Shown piece after piece: positions 1 to 6,069 of a stretch of DNA of 10,899 bases. Source of the stretch: Alphaproteobacteria bacterium (GTDB lineage: Bacteria > Pseudomonadota > Alphaproteobacteria > Rhodobacterales > Rhodobacteraceae); assembly GCA_024277955.1 (NCBI GenBank), contig JAJRUE010000151.1:1-10899 (forward strand), in the 5' to 3' direction. A program made the position numbers and the translations under genes. The notes beneath the pieces are model-generated. The model searched no databases. It saw only the letters and a program-made list of their open reading frames with translations, and was not told the DNA's origin. Every line of letters starts with the position of its first letter. Position 1 is the first letter of the stretch.

Positions 1-243
1 CCGGCGCGGCGGGACGGCGGCAAGGGCCATGCCCAGGCGCGCCGCGGCAAGGCGGATGGCAAGCCCGGCGGCAAGCCCGGCGCGCGGCGCGGCGGCAAGC
101 CCGGCGGAAAACCGGGGGGCAAACCGGGGCGCAAGGGGGCGGACAACAAGCCGAAAACCTTTGCGGCGCGGCCTCCGAAAAAGGACAAGATCGACCCGGA
201 CAACCCGTTCGCCGCGCTGCTTGCGCTCAAGGACAAGGGCTGA
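1..243 (+). CDS. C-terminal tail of a probable Suv3-like helicase (5' end outside window)
   Basis: Frame 1 is open from the first base to the TGA at 241-243, giving the last 80 residues of a larger protein. The segment is low-complexity and strongly basic, with repeated GGKPG units (about residues 20-50 of the visible part), and ends in a more ordinary stretch, DPDNPFAALLALKDKG. No catalytic motif is visible. The assignment rests on context: in Rhodobacteraceae a helicase with an Suv3-type C-terminal domain and a basic glycine-rich tail commonly precedes an S4 protein, fdxA and carD, exactly the order seen here. Such tails usually bind RNA non-specifically. The tail itself is certainly coding because it shares codon style with its neighbours and its stop abuts the next start. 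The helicase identity is inference and could be wrong. Confidence 0.6.
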   Translation, partial: PARRDGGKGHAQARRGKADGKPGGKPGARRGGKPGGKPGGKPGRKGADNKPKTFAARPPKKDKIDPDNPFAALLALKDKG

Positions 244-672
244 TTGCCGCCGCCTGCCGACAGCCCGCCCTGTAACCGGCCCGACAAGCTGCCCGCCGGG
301 CACCTGCCGGGCGACAGCCTGCGGGTGGACCGCTGGCTGTGGTTCGCCCGCATCTTCAAGACCCGCGGGCTGGCGGCGCGGGTGGTGTCGGCGGGGCATT
401 TGCGGGTGAATACGGCCAAGGTTTCGAAACCAGCGCACAAGGTCGCGCCGGGCGACACGCTGACGTTGCTGGTGGCCGGCGACATCCGCATCCTGCGCAT
501 CCTGGCGCTGGGCACCCGCCGCGGCCCCGCCCCCGAGGCGCAGCGATTGTACGAGGATCTGACACCAAAGCCGGAAATCGCGCCGGTTGTTGAAAAAAGC
601 ACCCGCAAGGGCCGCCCCACCAAGAAAGATCGCCGAGACTTGATGCGCGATCGGCGCGACATGCTTGAATGA
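244..672 (+). CDS. S4-domain RNA-binding protein, Hsp15/HslR-like
   Basis: The product has 142 residues and a single S4 fold at about residues 26-80: LRVDRWLWFARIFKTRGLA, then VVSAGHLRVN and KVSKPAHKV. These are the hallmarks of the HslR/Hsp15 group, which binds free 50S subunits carrying nascent chains. The C-terminal part has the LGTRRGPAPEAQ stretch common in alphaproteobacterial members and a basic RKGRPTKKDRRDLMR tail, probably a second RNA contact. The start is taken as TTG at 244 because no ATG or GTG lies upstream of the S4 fold in this frame. The helicase stop (241-243) directly precedes it, and purine-rich AAGGACAAGGG lies just upstream, so translational coupling is likely. A shorter product from an internal codon cannot be excluded. 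The family is clear; the exact ribosomal role is inferred. Confidence 0.9.
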   Translation: MPPPADSPPCNRPDKLPAGHLPGDSLRVDRWLWFARIFKTRGLAARVVSAGHLRVNTAKVSKPAHKVAPGDTLTLLVAGDIRILRILALGTRRGPAPEAQRLYEDLTPKPEIAPVVEKSTRKGRPTKKDRRDLMRDRRDMLE

Positions 673-712
673 TCCCGCGCGCTGGATTAGCTAGGCGCAG
701 ATCACCAATACC

Positions 713-723
713 GGGACTGTCCC
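713..723. repeat. Small perfect inverted repeat directly before fdxA
   Basis: GGGAC-T-GTCCC is an 11-bp perfect inverted repeat ending two bases before the fdxA ATG. It lies where a ribosome binding site should be, and no ordinary AGGAG is present there, so it might affect initiation or mark an operator. A match this short can arise by chance in GC-rich DNA. Confidence 0.3.
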
Positions 724-724
724 A

Positions 725-1063
725 ATGACCTATATCGTGAACGACGCCTGCATCGCCTGCAAATACACCGACTGTGTCGAGGTGTGCCCCGTGGACTGTT
801 TCTACGAGGGCGAGAACATGCTGGTGATCCATCCCGACGAATGCATCGACTGCGGCGTGTGCGAACCCGAATGCCCGGCCGACGCGATCCGCCCCGACAC
901 CGAACCCGAGGCCGAGAAATGGGTCGAATTCAACCGGAAGTATTCCGAGATGTGGCCGGTGATCATTTCCAAGAAGGATCCGCTGCCCGATGCCGAGGAA
1001 CACGACGGCGAGGCCGGCAAACTGGAAAAATACTTTTCCGAAAAGCCGGGCGAGGGGGGCTGA
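725..1063 (+). CDS. fdxA: 7Fe ferredoxin (3Fe-4S plus 4Fe-4S), FdxA/FdI type
   Basis: This is a 112-residue soluble electron carrier closely resembling Azotobacter ferredoxin I. By that alignment, C9, C17 and C50 bind the 3Fe-4S cluster and C21, C40, C43 and C46 the 4Fe-4S cluster; C12 and C25 are the extra non-ligand cysteines typical of the group. The core blocks CKYTDCVEVCPVDCFYEG and HPDECIDCGVCEPECP are intact. The C-terminal extension (about residues 60-112, with the KKDPLPDAEEHDG block) is the usual cap of this family. The gene starts at ATG 725, 52 bp after the S4 gene, and no strong separate promoter is visible in that gap, so cotranscription is plausible. Its redox partner is not shown by the window. 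Confidence 0.97.
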   Translation: MTYIVNDACIACKYTDCVEVCPVDCFYEGENMLVIHPDECIDCGVCEPECPADAIRPDTEPEAEKWVEFNRKYSEMWPVIISKKDPLPDAEEHDGEAGKLEKYFSEKPGEGG

Positions 1064-1076
1064 CCGGCCCAAGCGC

Positions 1077-1105
1077 TTGGAAATGCGCCGGTTTCGTGCT
1101 ATATT
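1077..1105 (+). promoter_or_regulatory. Predicted sigma70-type promoter of carD
   Basis: TTGGAA (1077-1082) and TATATT (1100-1105) are separated by exactly 17 bp, an unusually good housekeeping promoter for DNA this GC-rich. The predicted start is near 1112, leaving a leader of about 150 nt before carD. The -10 element ends in T, that is T at -7. This matters because Rhodobacter sphaeroides CarD is reported to activate promoters lacking that T and to repress its own. Transcription data would be needed to confirm it. Confidence 0.7.
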
Positions 1106-1137
1106 GGCAGGGAATGCAACATCAAGGATCCTGAAAT

Positions 1138-1179
1138 TTCCGACCCGTGGGGGGCGTCGGAAGCTGAAAGTCACGTGAC
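1138..1179 (+). other. Inverted repeats in the carD mRNA leader
   Basis: Two structures lie inside the predicted leader. TTCCGAC (1138-1144) pairs with GTCGGAA (1156-1162) as a perfect 7-bp stem with an 11-nt loop containing six G. Next, GTCACGTGAC at 1170-1179 is a perfect 10-bp palindrome. They could form an RNA fold in the leader or a DNA operator. No known riboswitch was recognised. The pairing is seen in the sequence; the function is unknown. Confidence 0.4.
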
Positions 1180-1265
1180 CAAGAGAACCCGACCTGGGGG
1201 CGGACTTCGTCCCTTGTGGTTGTTTTGTCGTGAAAAATCAGGGCCCTGGCAAAGGAAGTGACTGA

Positions 1266-1775
1266 ATGAGCAAGTCCAAGAAATACGATTTCCGCCCGAA
1301 CGAGTTTGTGGTCTATCCGGCCCACGGCGTGGGCAAGGTTGTGTCGATCGAGGAACAGGAAGTGGCCGGCATCAAGCTGGAACTTTTCGTGATCTCGTTC
1401 GAAAAGGACAAGATGACGCTGCGGGTGCCCACCAACAAGGCGATCGAGGTCGGCATGCGTTCGCTGTCCTCGCCCGAGGTGGTGTCGCAGGCGATGAAGA
1501 CGCTCAAGGGCAAGGCCCGGGTGAAACGCGCCATGTGGTCGCGCCGGGCGCAGGAATACGAGCAAAAGATCAATTCCGGCGATCTGATCGCGATTGCCGA
1601 GGTGGTGCGCGACCTGCACCGCACCGACGAACAGCGCGAACAGAGCTATTCCGAACGCCAGCTTTACGAAGCGGCTCTGGAACGGCTGACGCGCGAGTTT
1701 GCCGCCGTGTCCGGCTCGGACGAAGGCGAGGCGCTGCGCCAGGTGGACGATGTGCTGATGTCGCGCGCCGCCTGA
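1266..1775 (+). CDS. carD: CarD-family RNA polymerase-binding transcription regulator
   Basis: This 169-residue protein stabilises promoter open complexes by binding the RNA polymerase beta subunit with its N-terminal Tudor-like domain and contacting DNA at the upstream edge of the bubble. The N-terminal domain (about 8-65) is clear from FRPNEFVVYPAHGVGKV and FEKDKMTLRVPTNKA. The helical C-terminal domain (about 70-165) holds W91 in MWSRRAQEY, matching the tryptophan that wedges into the minor groove in mycobacterial and Thermus CarD. SGDLIAIAEVVRDL is also family-typical. AAGGAAG at 1252-1258 is a good ribosome binding site for ATG 1266. The gene has its own promoter and terminator, so it is probably monocistronic, although readthrough from fdxA is possible. 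It is not an Mfd, since it lacks any helicase portion. Confidence 0.97.
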   Translation: MSKSKKYDFRPNEFVVYPAHGVGKVVSIEEQEVAGIKLELFVISFEKDKMTLRVPTNKAIEVGMRSLSSPEVVSQAMKTLKGKARVKRAMWSRRAQEYEQKINSGDLIAIAEVVRDLHRTDEQREQSYSERQLYEAALERLTREFAAVSGSDEGEALRQVDDVLMSRAA

Positions 1776-1800
1776 TCGCCACGCGATGATCCGAAAAATG

Positions 1801-1831
1801 GCCGCTGCCCGGCGACGGGTGGCGGCTTTTT
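1801..1831. terminator. Intrinsic terminator after carD, probably bidirectional
   Basis: GCCGCTGCCCG (1801-1811) pairs with CGGGTGGCGGC (1816-1826), an 11-bp stem with two G-U pairs and a GCGA (GNRA) tetraloop, followed by five T (1827-1831). On the other side AAAAA at 1794-1798 gives a T-run for the minus strand, so the same hairpin could also end cobS transcription. The rest of the gap to 1961 (about 130 bp) is GC-rich with nothing I could assign. Confidence 0.85.
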
Positions 1832-1961
1832 CATGTCCGCCGACAGGCCCTGCGCCGGCCCCCGGCCCCCGGCAAGCCGTTACCAGGCGGAGAGCGCCTG
1901 GCGGCGCTCACGTTCATCAGCCACCCCTGGCGGGGCGGCACGGCGGGCGCCTCTGGCCGCG

Positions 1962-2726
1962 TCAGCCTGTCATCCAGATGGCAAGCCCGGCCAGCGCGCC
2001 GATCTCGGCCAATTGCTGGCTGGCCCCCAGCACGTCGCCGGTCTGCCCGCCGATGCGGTTGCGCGCGACGCTGGCTGTGGCCCATGCCGCCAGCCCCGCC
2101 AGGACCGCCCCGGCCAGCGCCGCAAAGCCGCTGGTGATCAGCCCTACCAGCAGCGCCACCACCACCGCCAGCGTGACCGTGTCGCGCGAGGGCCGGCCGG
2201 TGCGGGCCGACAGCCCGTCGCTGCGCGCGCCCGGCAGCGCGTGCATCAGCGCTGCCATCGGTGCGCGCGACAGCGCCGCCGCGGCCATCAGGGGCGCCAT
2301 CACATGCCCGGCGGCGAACAGCCCCGTCAGCAGCGCCCAGCGCAGCCCCACCCCCAGCACCAGCGCCAGCACCCCGTAGCTGCCGATCCGGCTGTCGCGC
2401 ATGATTTCAAGCCGCCGCGCCCGGTCCGCGCCGCCCCAGAACCCGTCGGCGCAATCGGCCAGCCCGTCTTCGTGCAGCGCCCCGGTCAGCGCCATCTGCA
2501 CCGCCAGCGCCAACCCCGCGGCCACCGCCGCCGAAAGCCCCAGCCACAGCGCCAGCCCCGCCGCCAGCCCCGCCAGCCCCGCCACCAGCGCGCCGGCCAG
2601 CGGCCAGGCCCAGGCCGCCGCCGCGCGCCGGGCGCCGGGCGCGCTGACCGGCAGGCGGGTCATCAGGGCCAGGGCCTCGGAAAAGTCGCCGGCGGCAATG
2701 TTGGGCTTGTCGTTTTCGCGCATCAT
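1962..2726 (-). CDS. cobS: Adenosylcobinamide-GDP ribazoletransferase (cobalamin synthase)
   Basis: CobS (also called CobV) joins adenosylcobinamide-GDP to alpha-ribazole or its 5'-phosphate, the last assembly step of B12, in the inner membrane. The product has 254 residues, typical for the family. It carries the conserved HEDGLADCADGFWGG (about 85-99) and EIMRDSRIGSYG (107-118) motifs between several hydrophobic segments rich in Ala, Leu and Gly. The near-terminal NRIGGQTGDVLGA block is the third family signature. Two adjacent ATGs (2726 and 2723) follow AAAAAGG at a suitable distance; I chose the first. The open frame continues upstream to 3062, but that part is antisense to cobT and is arginine-rich noise. 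It is divergent from cobT, its partner in building the lower ligand. Confidence 0.95.
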   Translation of the reverse strand: MMRENDKPNIAAGDFSEALALMTRLPVSAPGARRAAAAWAWPLAGALVAGLAGLAAGLALWLGLSAAVAAGLALAVQMALTGALHEDGLADCADGFWGGADRARRLEIMRDSRIGSYGVLALVLGVGLRWALLTGLFAAGHVMAPLMAAAALSRAPMAALMHALPGARSDGLSARTGRPSRDTVTLAVVVALLVGLITSGFAALAGAVLAGLAAWATASVARNRIGGQTGDVLGASQQLAEIGALAGLAIWMTG

Positions 2727-2803
2727 CCGGTGCCTTTTTCGTCTTGCGTCGCCGCGTGCAGCGTTACAGAGATAGCCGCGCCACTTCAACGGAAAGCGAC
2801 CCC
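2727..2803. promoter_or_regulatory. Divergent cobS/cobT promoter region
   Basis: These 77 bp must hold the start signals of both genes: AAAAAGG for cobS and GGAAAG (2791-2796) for cobT. No convincing -35/-10 pair stands out. A cobalamin riboswitch is not expected to fit: the space is too short for the roughly 200-nt element in either direction. Confidence 0.5.
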
Positions 2804-3811
2804 ATGACCCAGTTCCACAGCCTCGAAGACTTTCGCCAGCAACTTGCCGCCGCCCCCGGCCCCGACAGTGCCGCCCGCGAAGGGGCCGAGGCGCGCAATG
2901 CCCAGCTGACCAAGCCGCCCGCCGCCCTTGGCCGGCTCGAGGACCTGGCCATCTGGTATGCCGGCTGGCGCGCCGATCCGCGCCCGCGCGTCGCCGCCCC
3001 GCAGGTGATCGTGTTCGCCGGCAACCACGGCGTCTGCGCGCGCGGCGTCTCCGCCTTCCCACCCGAGGTCACGGCCCAGATGGTCGCCAATTTTCAGGCC
3101 GGCGGGGCGGCGATCAACCAGCTGGCCGGGGCGGTGGGGGCGCGCATGGACGTGCACGCGCTCGACCTCGACCGCCCGACCGCCGATTTCAGCCGGGGCC
3201 CGGCGATGAGCGAAGCCGAAACCTGCGCCGCCCTTTCAGCGGGCTGGAACGCGGTCGATACCGGCGCCGACCTGCTGGTGGTGGGCGAAATGGGGATCGG
3301 CAATACCACCGCCGCGGCGGCCATCGCGGCGGCGCTGTTTGGCGGGCCGGCCGGCGACTGGACCGGGCGCGGCACCGGCCTGGACGACGCCGGGCTGGCG
3401 CTGAAAACCCGCGTCGTGGATGAGGCGCTGGCCGCCAACCCGGACCGCGACGCGCTGCAGGTGCTGCGCTGCCTGGGTGGGCGCGAACTGGCGGCGATGG
3501 CCGGCGCGATCGCGCGCGCGCGCGCCGAACGCATCCCGGTGATCCTCGACGGCTTCATCTGCACCGCCGCCGCCGCCACGCTGGAATGCGCCCGGCCCGG
3601 CGCGCTGGACCACGCGGTCGCGGGCCACGTGTCGGCCGAAGCCGCGCACGCCCGCCTGCTTGACCGTCTGAACAAGGCGCCGCTCTTGTCGCTCGACATG
3701 CGCCTTGGCGAAGCCTCGGGTGCCGCGCTGGCCATCGCCATCGTAAAGGCCGCCATCGCCTGCCACAGCGGCATGTCCACCTTCGCCGAAGCCGGCGTCG
3801 CCGAAGGCTGA
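2804..3811 (+). CDS. cobT: Nicotinate-nucleotide--dimethylbenzimidazole phosphoribosyltransferase
   Basis: This cytosolic enzyme transfers phosphoribose from nicotinate mononucleotide to 5,6-dimethylbenzimidazole, giving alpha-ribazole phosphate for CobS. The product is 335 residues, near the usual 340-356. Family blocks appear in order: LTKPPAALGRLEDLA (35-49), VFAGNHGVCARGVSAFP (70-86), GEMGIGNTTAAAAI (161-174), GRGTGLDD (188-195), LDGFICTAAA, GHVSAEAAHA and the terminal MSTFAEAGVAEG. E329 in that terminal block probably corresponds to the catalytic glutamate described for Salmonella CobT. ATG 2804 is preceded by GGAAAG and followed at once by family-like sequence; the frame is open from 2744, but those extra codons look non-coding. 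The gene converges on the antiporter remnant. Confidence 0.97.
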   Translation: MTQFHSLEDFRQQLAAAPGPDSAAREGAEARNAQLTKPPAALGRLEDLAIWYAGWRADPRPRVAAPQVIVFAGNHGVCARGVSAFPPEVTAQMVANFQAGGAAINQLAGAVGARMDVHALDLDRPTADFSRGPAMSEAETCAALSAGWNAVDTGADLLVVGEMGIGNTTAAAAIAAALFGGPAGDWTGRGTGLDDAGLALKTRVVDEALAANPDRDALQVLRCLGGRELAAMAGAIARARAERIPVILDGFICTAAAATLECARPGALDHAVAGHVSAEAAHARLLDRLNKAPLLSLDMRLGEASGAALAIAIVKAAIACHSGMSTFAEAGVAEG

Positions 3812-3856
3812 TCGCCCCTTCTTCTGTCCGAAAATATCCCCCGAGCGGAGCGGACC

Positions 3857-3914
3857 GCCGCCCGGCACGGGCGGCAAAAATATCAACCGTGCGCCCGTCA
3901 GGGCGCGCCGTTTT
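3857..3914. terminator. Hairpins between converging cobT and antiporter gene
   Basis: Two hairpins lie in this gap. GCCGCCCG (3857-3864) pairs with CGGGCGGC (3868-3875) around GCA and is followed by AAAAATAT. GTGCGCCC (3889-3896) pairs with GGGCGCGC (3901-3908) around GTCA, with one G-U pair, and is followed shortly by TTTT (3911-3914), so it may end cobT transcription. On the minus strand the second hairpin lies upstream of a TTTTT at 3880-3876, but about ten bases away. Both are weaker than the carD terminator. Confidence 0.45.
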
Positions 3915-3926
3915 CCAACCGTCGGG

Positions 3927-5278
3927 TCAATCCTTGTCGGCGGGATCCTTCGCCACAGCCCCCGAAGACGCCCCCGAAAGCGCCGCCGCCAAGGCCGCCA
4001 CCAGCTCGGCATTGAGCGCGCGCGCCCGGGCGATGAAGCGGCGTTTTTCAACAGCGGCAGATCGGGATCCCACAGCGGCGCAAGCTGCTGGTTCGTGGTC
4101 CGGTCGTGGCGATAAAAGGCCAGTTCCTGCTGAGCCGCCTCGTGGTCGGAAAACCCAAGCGCTTCAATGGTGTAGCGCCCAGCGCGCAGCGAAGAATCGA
4201 ACAGTTCGCGCACGATCTTGTCGGCCCCGGCGCGATACGGCCGGAAAACCGCCTCGCGGTCGTGGGCGCGCGCGATGATGTGCAGGTCCGCGCGTTCGCG
4301 CCGGACATGTTCGACCAGGCGCAGACAGGCCGCCGGATCGTCCAGCGCCACCACCAGCACCTGCGCCTTGGCCAGCCCGGCCGCCTTCAGCAGGTCGGGC
4401 CGGGTGGGGTCGCCCAGAAACACCCGCGCCCCGAAGGCGCGCATCAGCTCGATGGTCTCAAGATGCTTGTCCAGCACCGTGGTTTCGAACCCGCTGGCCT
4501 GCACGATCCGGTCGACGGTCTGGCCGAACCGCCCGACCCCGGCGATGATCACCTTGCCCTGCGCCTCGATATCGTCCGAACGCTCGTCATCGGCGGGTTT
4601 CTCGCGCCGTTCGAGAAACTCGTGCAGCATGAACAGCAGCGGCGTCAGCAGCATCGACAGCGCCACCACCAGCAGCAGCGTTTCCGACAGATCGCGCGAA
4701 ATCACGTCCTGCTGGACCGAAAATGACAGCATCACAAAGCCGAATTCCCCGGCCTGCGCCAGCGCCAGGGCAAACAGCCAGCGGTTGGCGCCGCGCAGCC
4801 CGGACAGCCCGCCCAGAACCGCCAGAATCGCCCCCTTGAGCGCGATCACCGCAAAGGTCAGCCCGATCACCGTGCCGAATTCGCCGAACAGGCGGTCGAA
4901 ATTGATCCCCGCCCCGACGGTGATGAAGAACAGACCCAGCAACAAGCCCTTGAACGGCTCGATGTCGGCTTCGAGTTCGTGGCGGAATTCCGAGTTCGCC
5001 AGCACCACCCCGGCCAGAAACGTGCCCAGCGCCGGGGACAGGCCGACCAGGGTCAGCAGGTTGGCGATGCCGACCACGAACAGCATCATCACCACGCCGA
5101 ACTCGGCGAAATGCTGCAGGTCGCGGGTTTCCGACCCCACCAGCCCGGTCAGCGGGCCGATGACGATCCCGGCGATCAGGTAACCCAGGACCGAGCCCAG
5201 CCCGAAGCGGCTGGCCAGCGGCACCGCCAGTACCGCCGCCGCAAGGTAGATCGTGGCCTGGAACAGGAAACTTTCCAT
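3927..5278 (-). pseudogene. KefB/KefC-type (CPA2) cation:proton antiporter, internally deleted and frameshifted
   Basis: The gene starts at ATG 5278 after a perfect AAGGAG. Residues 1-67 match the first helices of CPA2 antiporters (RFGLGSVLGYLIAG, HFAEFGVVMMLF). The chain then jumps straight to VVGIANLLTLVGLSPALGTFLAG, a later part of the same domain. The GLELxP, SSTA and membrane QD motifs expected between them are absent, a loss of about 150-170 residues without a frame change (junction near 5071-5083). A complete-looking KTN/RCK NAD-binding domain follows (GKVIIAGVGRFGQ, 241-253, to about 385). At 4044-4048 an A5 run shifts the frame: the expected tail RRFIARARALNAEL to PADKD-stop (TGA, 3929-3927) lies in the -1 frame, whereas the open frame runs on antisense to cobT as far as 3236. 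One extra A would restore a 450-residue protein; family members are about 600. With the QD aspartate missing it should not transport. A sequencing or assembly error could explain the frameshift, less easily the deletion. Confidence 0.8.
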
Positions 5279-5343
5279 AAGAGGGCTCCTTTTCGTGGTG
5301 GCCCGGGGGACGGGGATCGGGCCGGCGGCGTTCCGGCGGGTGG

Positions 5344-5407
5344 GCCGCGGATCAGGCTGGCCGCGGATCAGGCGGGCAGGGGGACAGGCGGGCAGCGGGT
5401 CAGGCGG
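5344..5407. repeat. Degenerate short tandem repeats between lrp-type gene and antiporter
   Basis: GCCGCGGATCAGGC occurs twice, at 5344-5357 and 5360-5373 (period 16). It is followed by diverged CAGGCGGGCAG-like units up to the stop of the regulator gene. The tract is strongly G-skewed on the plus strand. It sits in the leader of the antiporter gene on the minus strand, and no terminator is obvious, so regulator and antiporter may share a transcript. Confidence 0.6.
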
Positions 5408-5863
5408 TCAGGTGGGCAGGGGGGCGTCGGCCTTGGGCTGGTCCATGACGATCTGGCTCTGAACCCGCGCCACCGCCGGGATCGGCAGCAGCACCCGCTG
5501 GATCAGCCGGTTCAGATCCGACAGGCTTTCGCAGTAGATCCGCAGCAGATAGTCGGCTTCGCCCGTCAGGATCCAGGCGTTCACCACCTGCGGCAGGGTC
5601 TGGATGGTGCGCGCAAACACCGCGACCCGGTCCGGGTCGTGGCTGGCCATCTGGACCTGCACGAAGGCTTCGACCTGCAGACCCAGCCGCATCGGGTCCA
5701 GCCGGGCGCCATAGCCGCGGATGTAGCCTTCGCCTTCCAGCCGCTGACGCCGGCGCCCGGCCTGGCTGGGCGACAGGTGCAGCATGTCGCCAAGCTGCTG
5801 GTTGGTCAGCTGGGCGTCCTTTTGCAGCGCCGCCAGCAATCGCGAATCGATCTTGTCCAGCAT
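5408..5863 (-). CDS. Lrp/AsnC-family transcriptional regulator, possible hpd regulator
   Basis: The product has 151 residues, the usual size for the family. The N-terminal winged helix-turn-helix spans about 3-50 (LDKIDSRLLAALQKDAQLTNQQLG, recognition region LSPSQAGRRRQRLEGEGYI). The C-terminal RAM effector and oligomerisation domain spans about 63-140, with the conserved LTGEADYLLRI turn (99-109). ATG 5863 is preceded by AAAGGA (5876-5871 on the minus strand) at a good distance. It is divergent from hpd across 206 bp, an arrangement common for Lrp-type regulators that sense aromatic amino acids or their keto acids. Control of hpd is therefore a reasonable inference, but the effector cannot be read from the sequence. 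The family call is firm. Confidence 0.95.
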   Translation of the reverse strand: MLDKIDSRLLAALQKDAQLTNQQLGDMLHLSPSQAGRRRQRLEGEGYIRGYGARLDPMRLGLQVEAFVQVQMASHDPDRVAVFARTIQTLPQVVNAWILTGEADYLLRIYCESLSDLNRLIQRVLLPIPAVARVQSQIVMDQPKADAPLPT

Positions 5864-6069
5864 GGATGCGTCCTTTGCGCGTGAATTTCCGATACTATGC
5901 GCCAGATGCGCGAAAAATGACAGGGTCGTGATGGAAAATGCGCGCCATGGCCGGTTTCGTTGCGGTATCAACAAAGCCACGACACGGCCATTGCCCCCGG
6001 ACCGCCGAAACCCGCCGGGACCACCGCGACCGGCCGACAACCGCCGCCAGAACCGCAGGAGACACAGCC
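5864..6069. promoter_or_regulatory. Divergent control region between the Lrp-type gene and hpd
   Basis: This 206-bp gap is the only place for the hpd promoter and the regulator's own promoter. It is locally AT-richer at 5880-5935, suiting promoter function. It contains ATGCGC twice (period 9, near 5897-5911) flanked by TTTGCGCG and GCGCGAAA, a loosely symmetrical arrangement that could be a binding site for the Lrp-type protein. I could not define -35/-10 boxes with confidence. AGGAGA at about 6057-6062 is the hpd ribosome binding site. Confidence 0.45.

Noticed and set aside
2727..2803. Cobalamin riboswitch before cobS or cobT
   Set aside because: The gap is only 77 bp, and no B12-box-like sequence was recognised.
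2727..3062. Upstream extension of the cobS frame
   Set aside because: It is antisense to cobT and arginine-rich; the family start and a ribosome binding site lie at 2726.
3236..3926. C-terminal extension of the antiporter frame past 3927
   Set aside because: It is an out-of-frame tail antisense to cobT; the family-like end lies in another frame and stops at 3927.
5938..6069. N-terminal extension of hpd from an earlier ATG
   Set aside because: The extension has no family similarity, whereas AGGAGA precedes ATG 6070 at the right distance.
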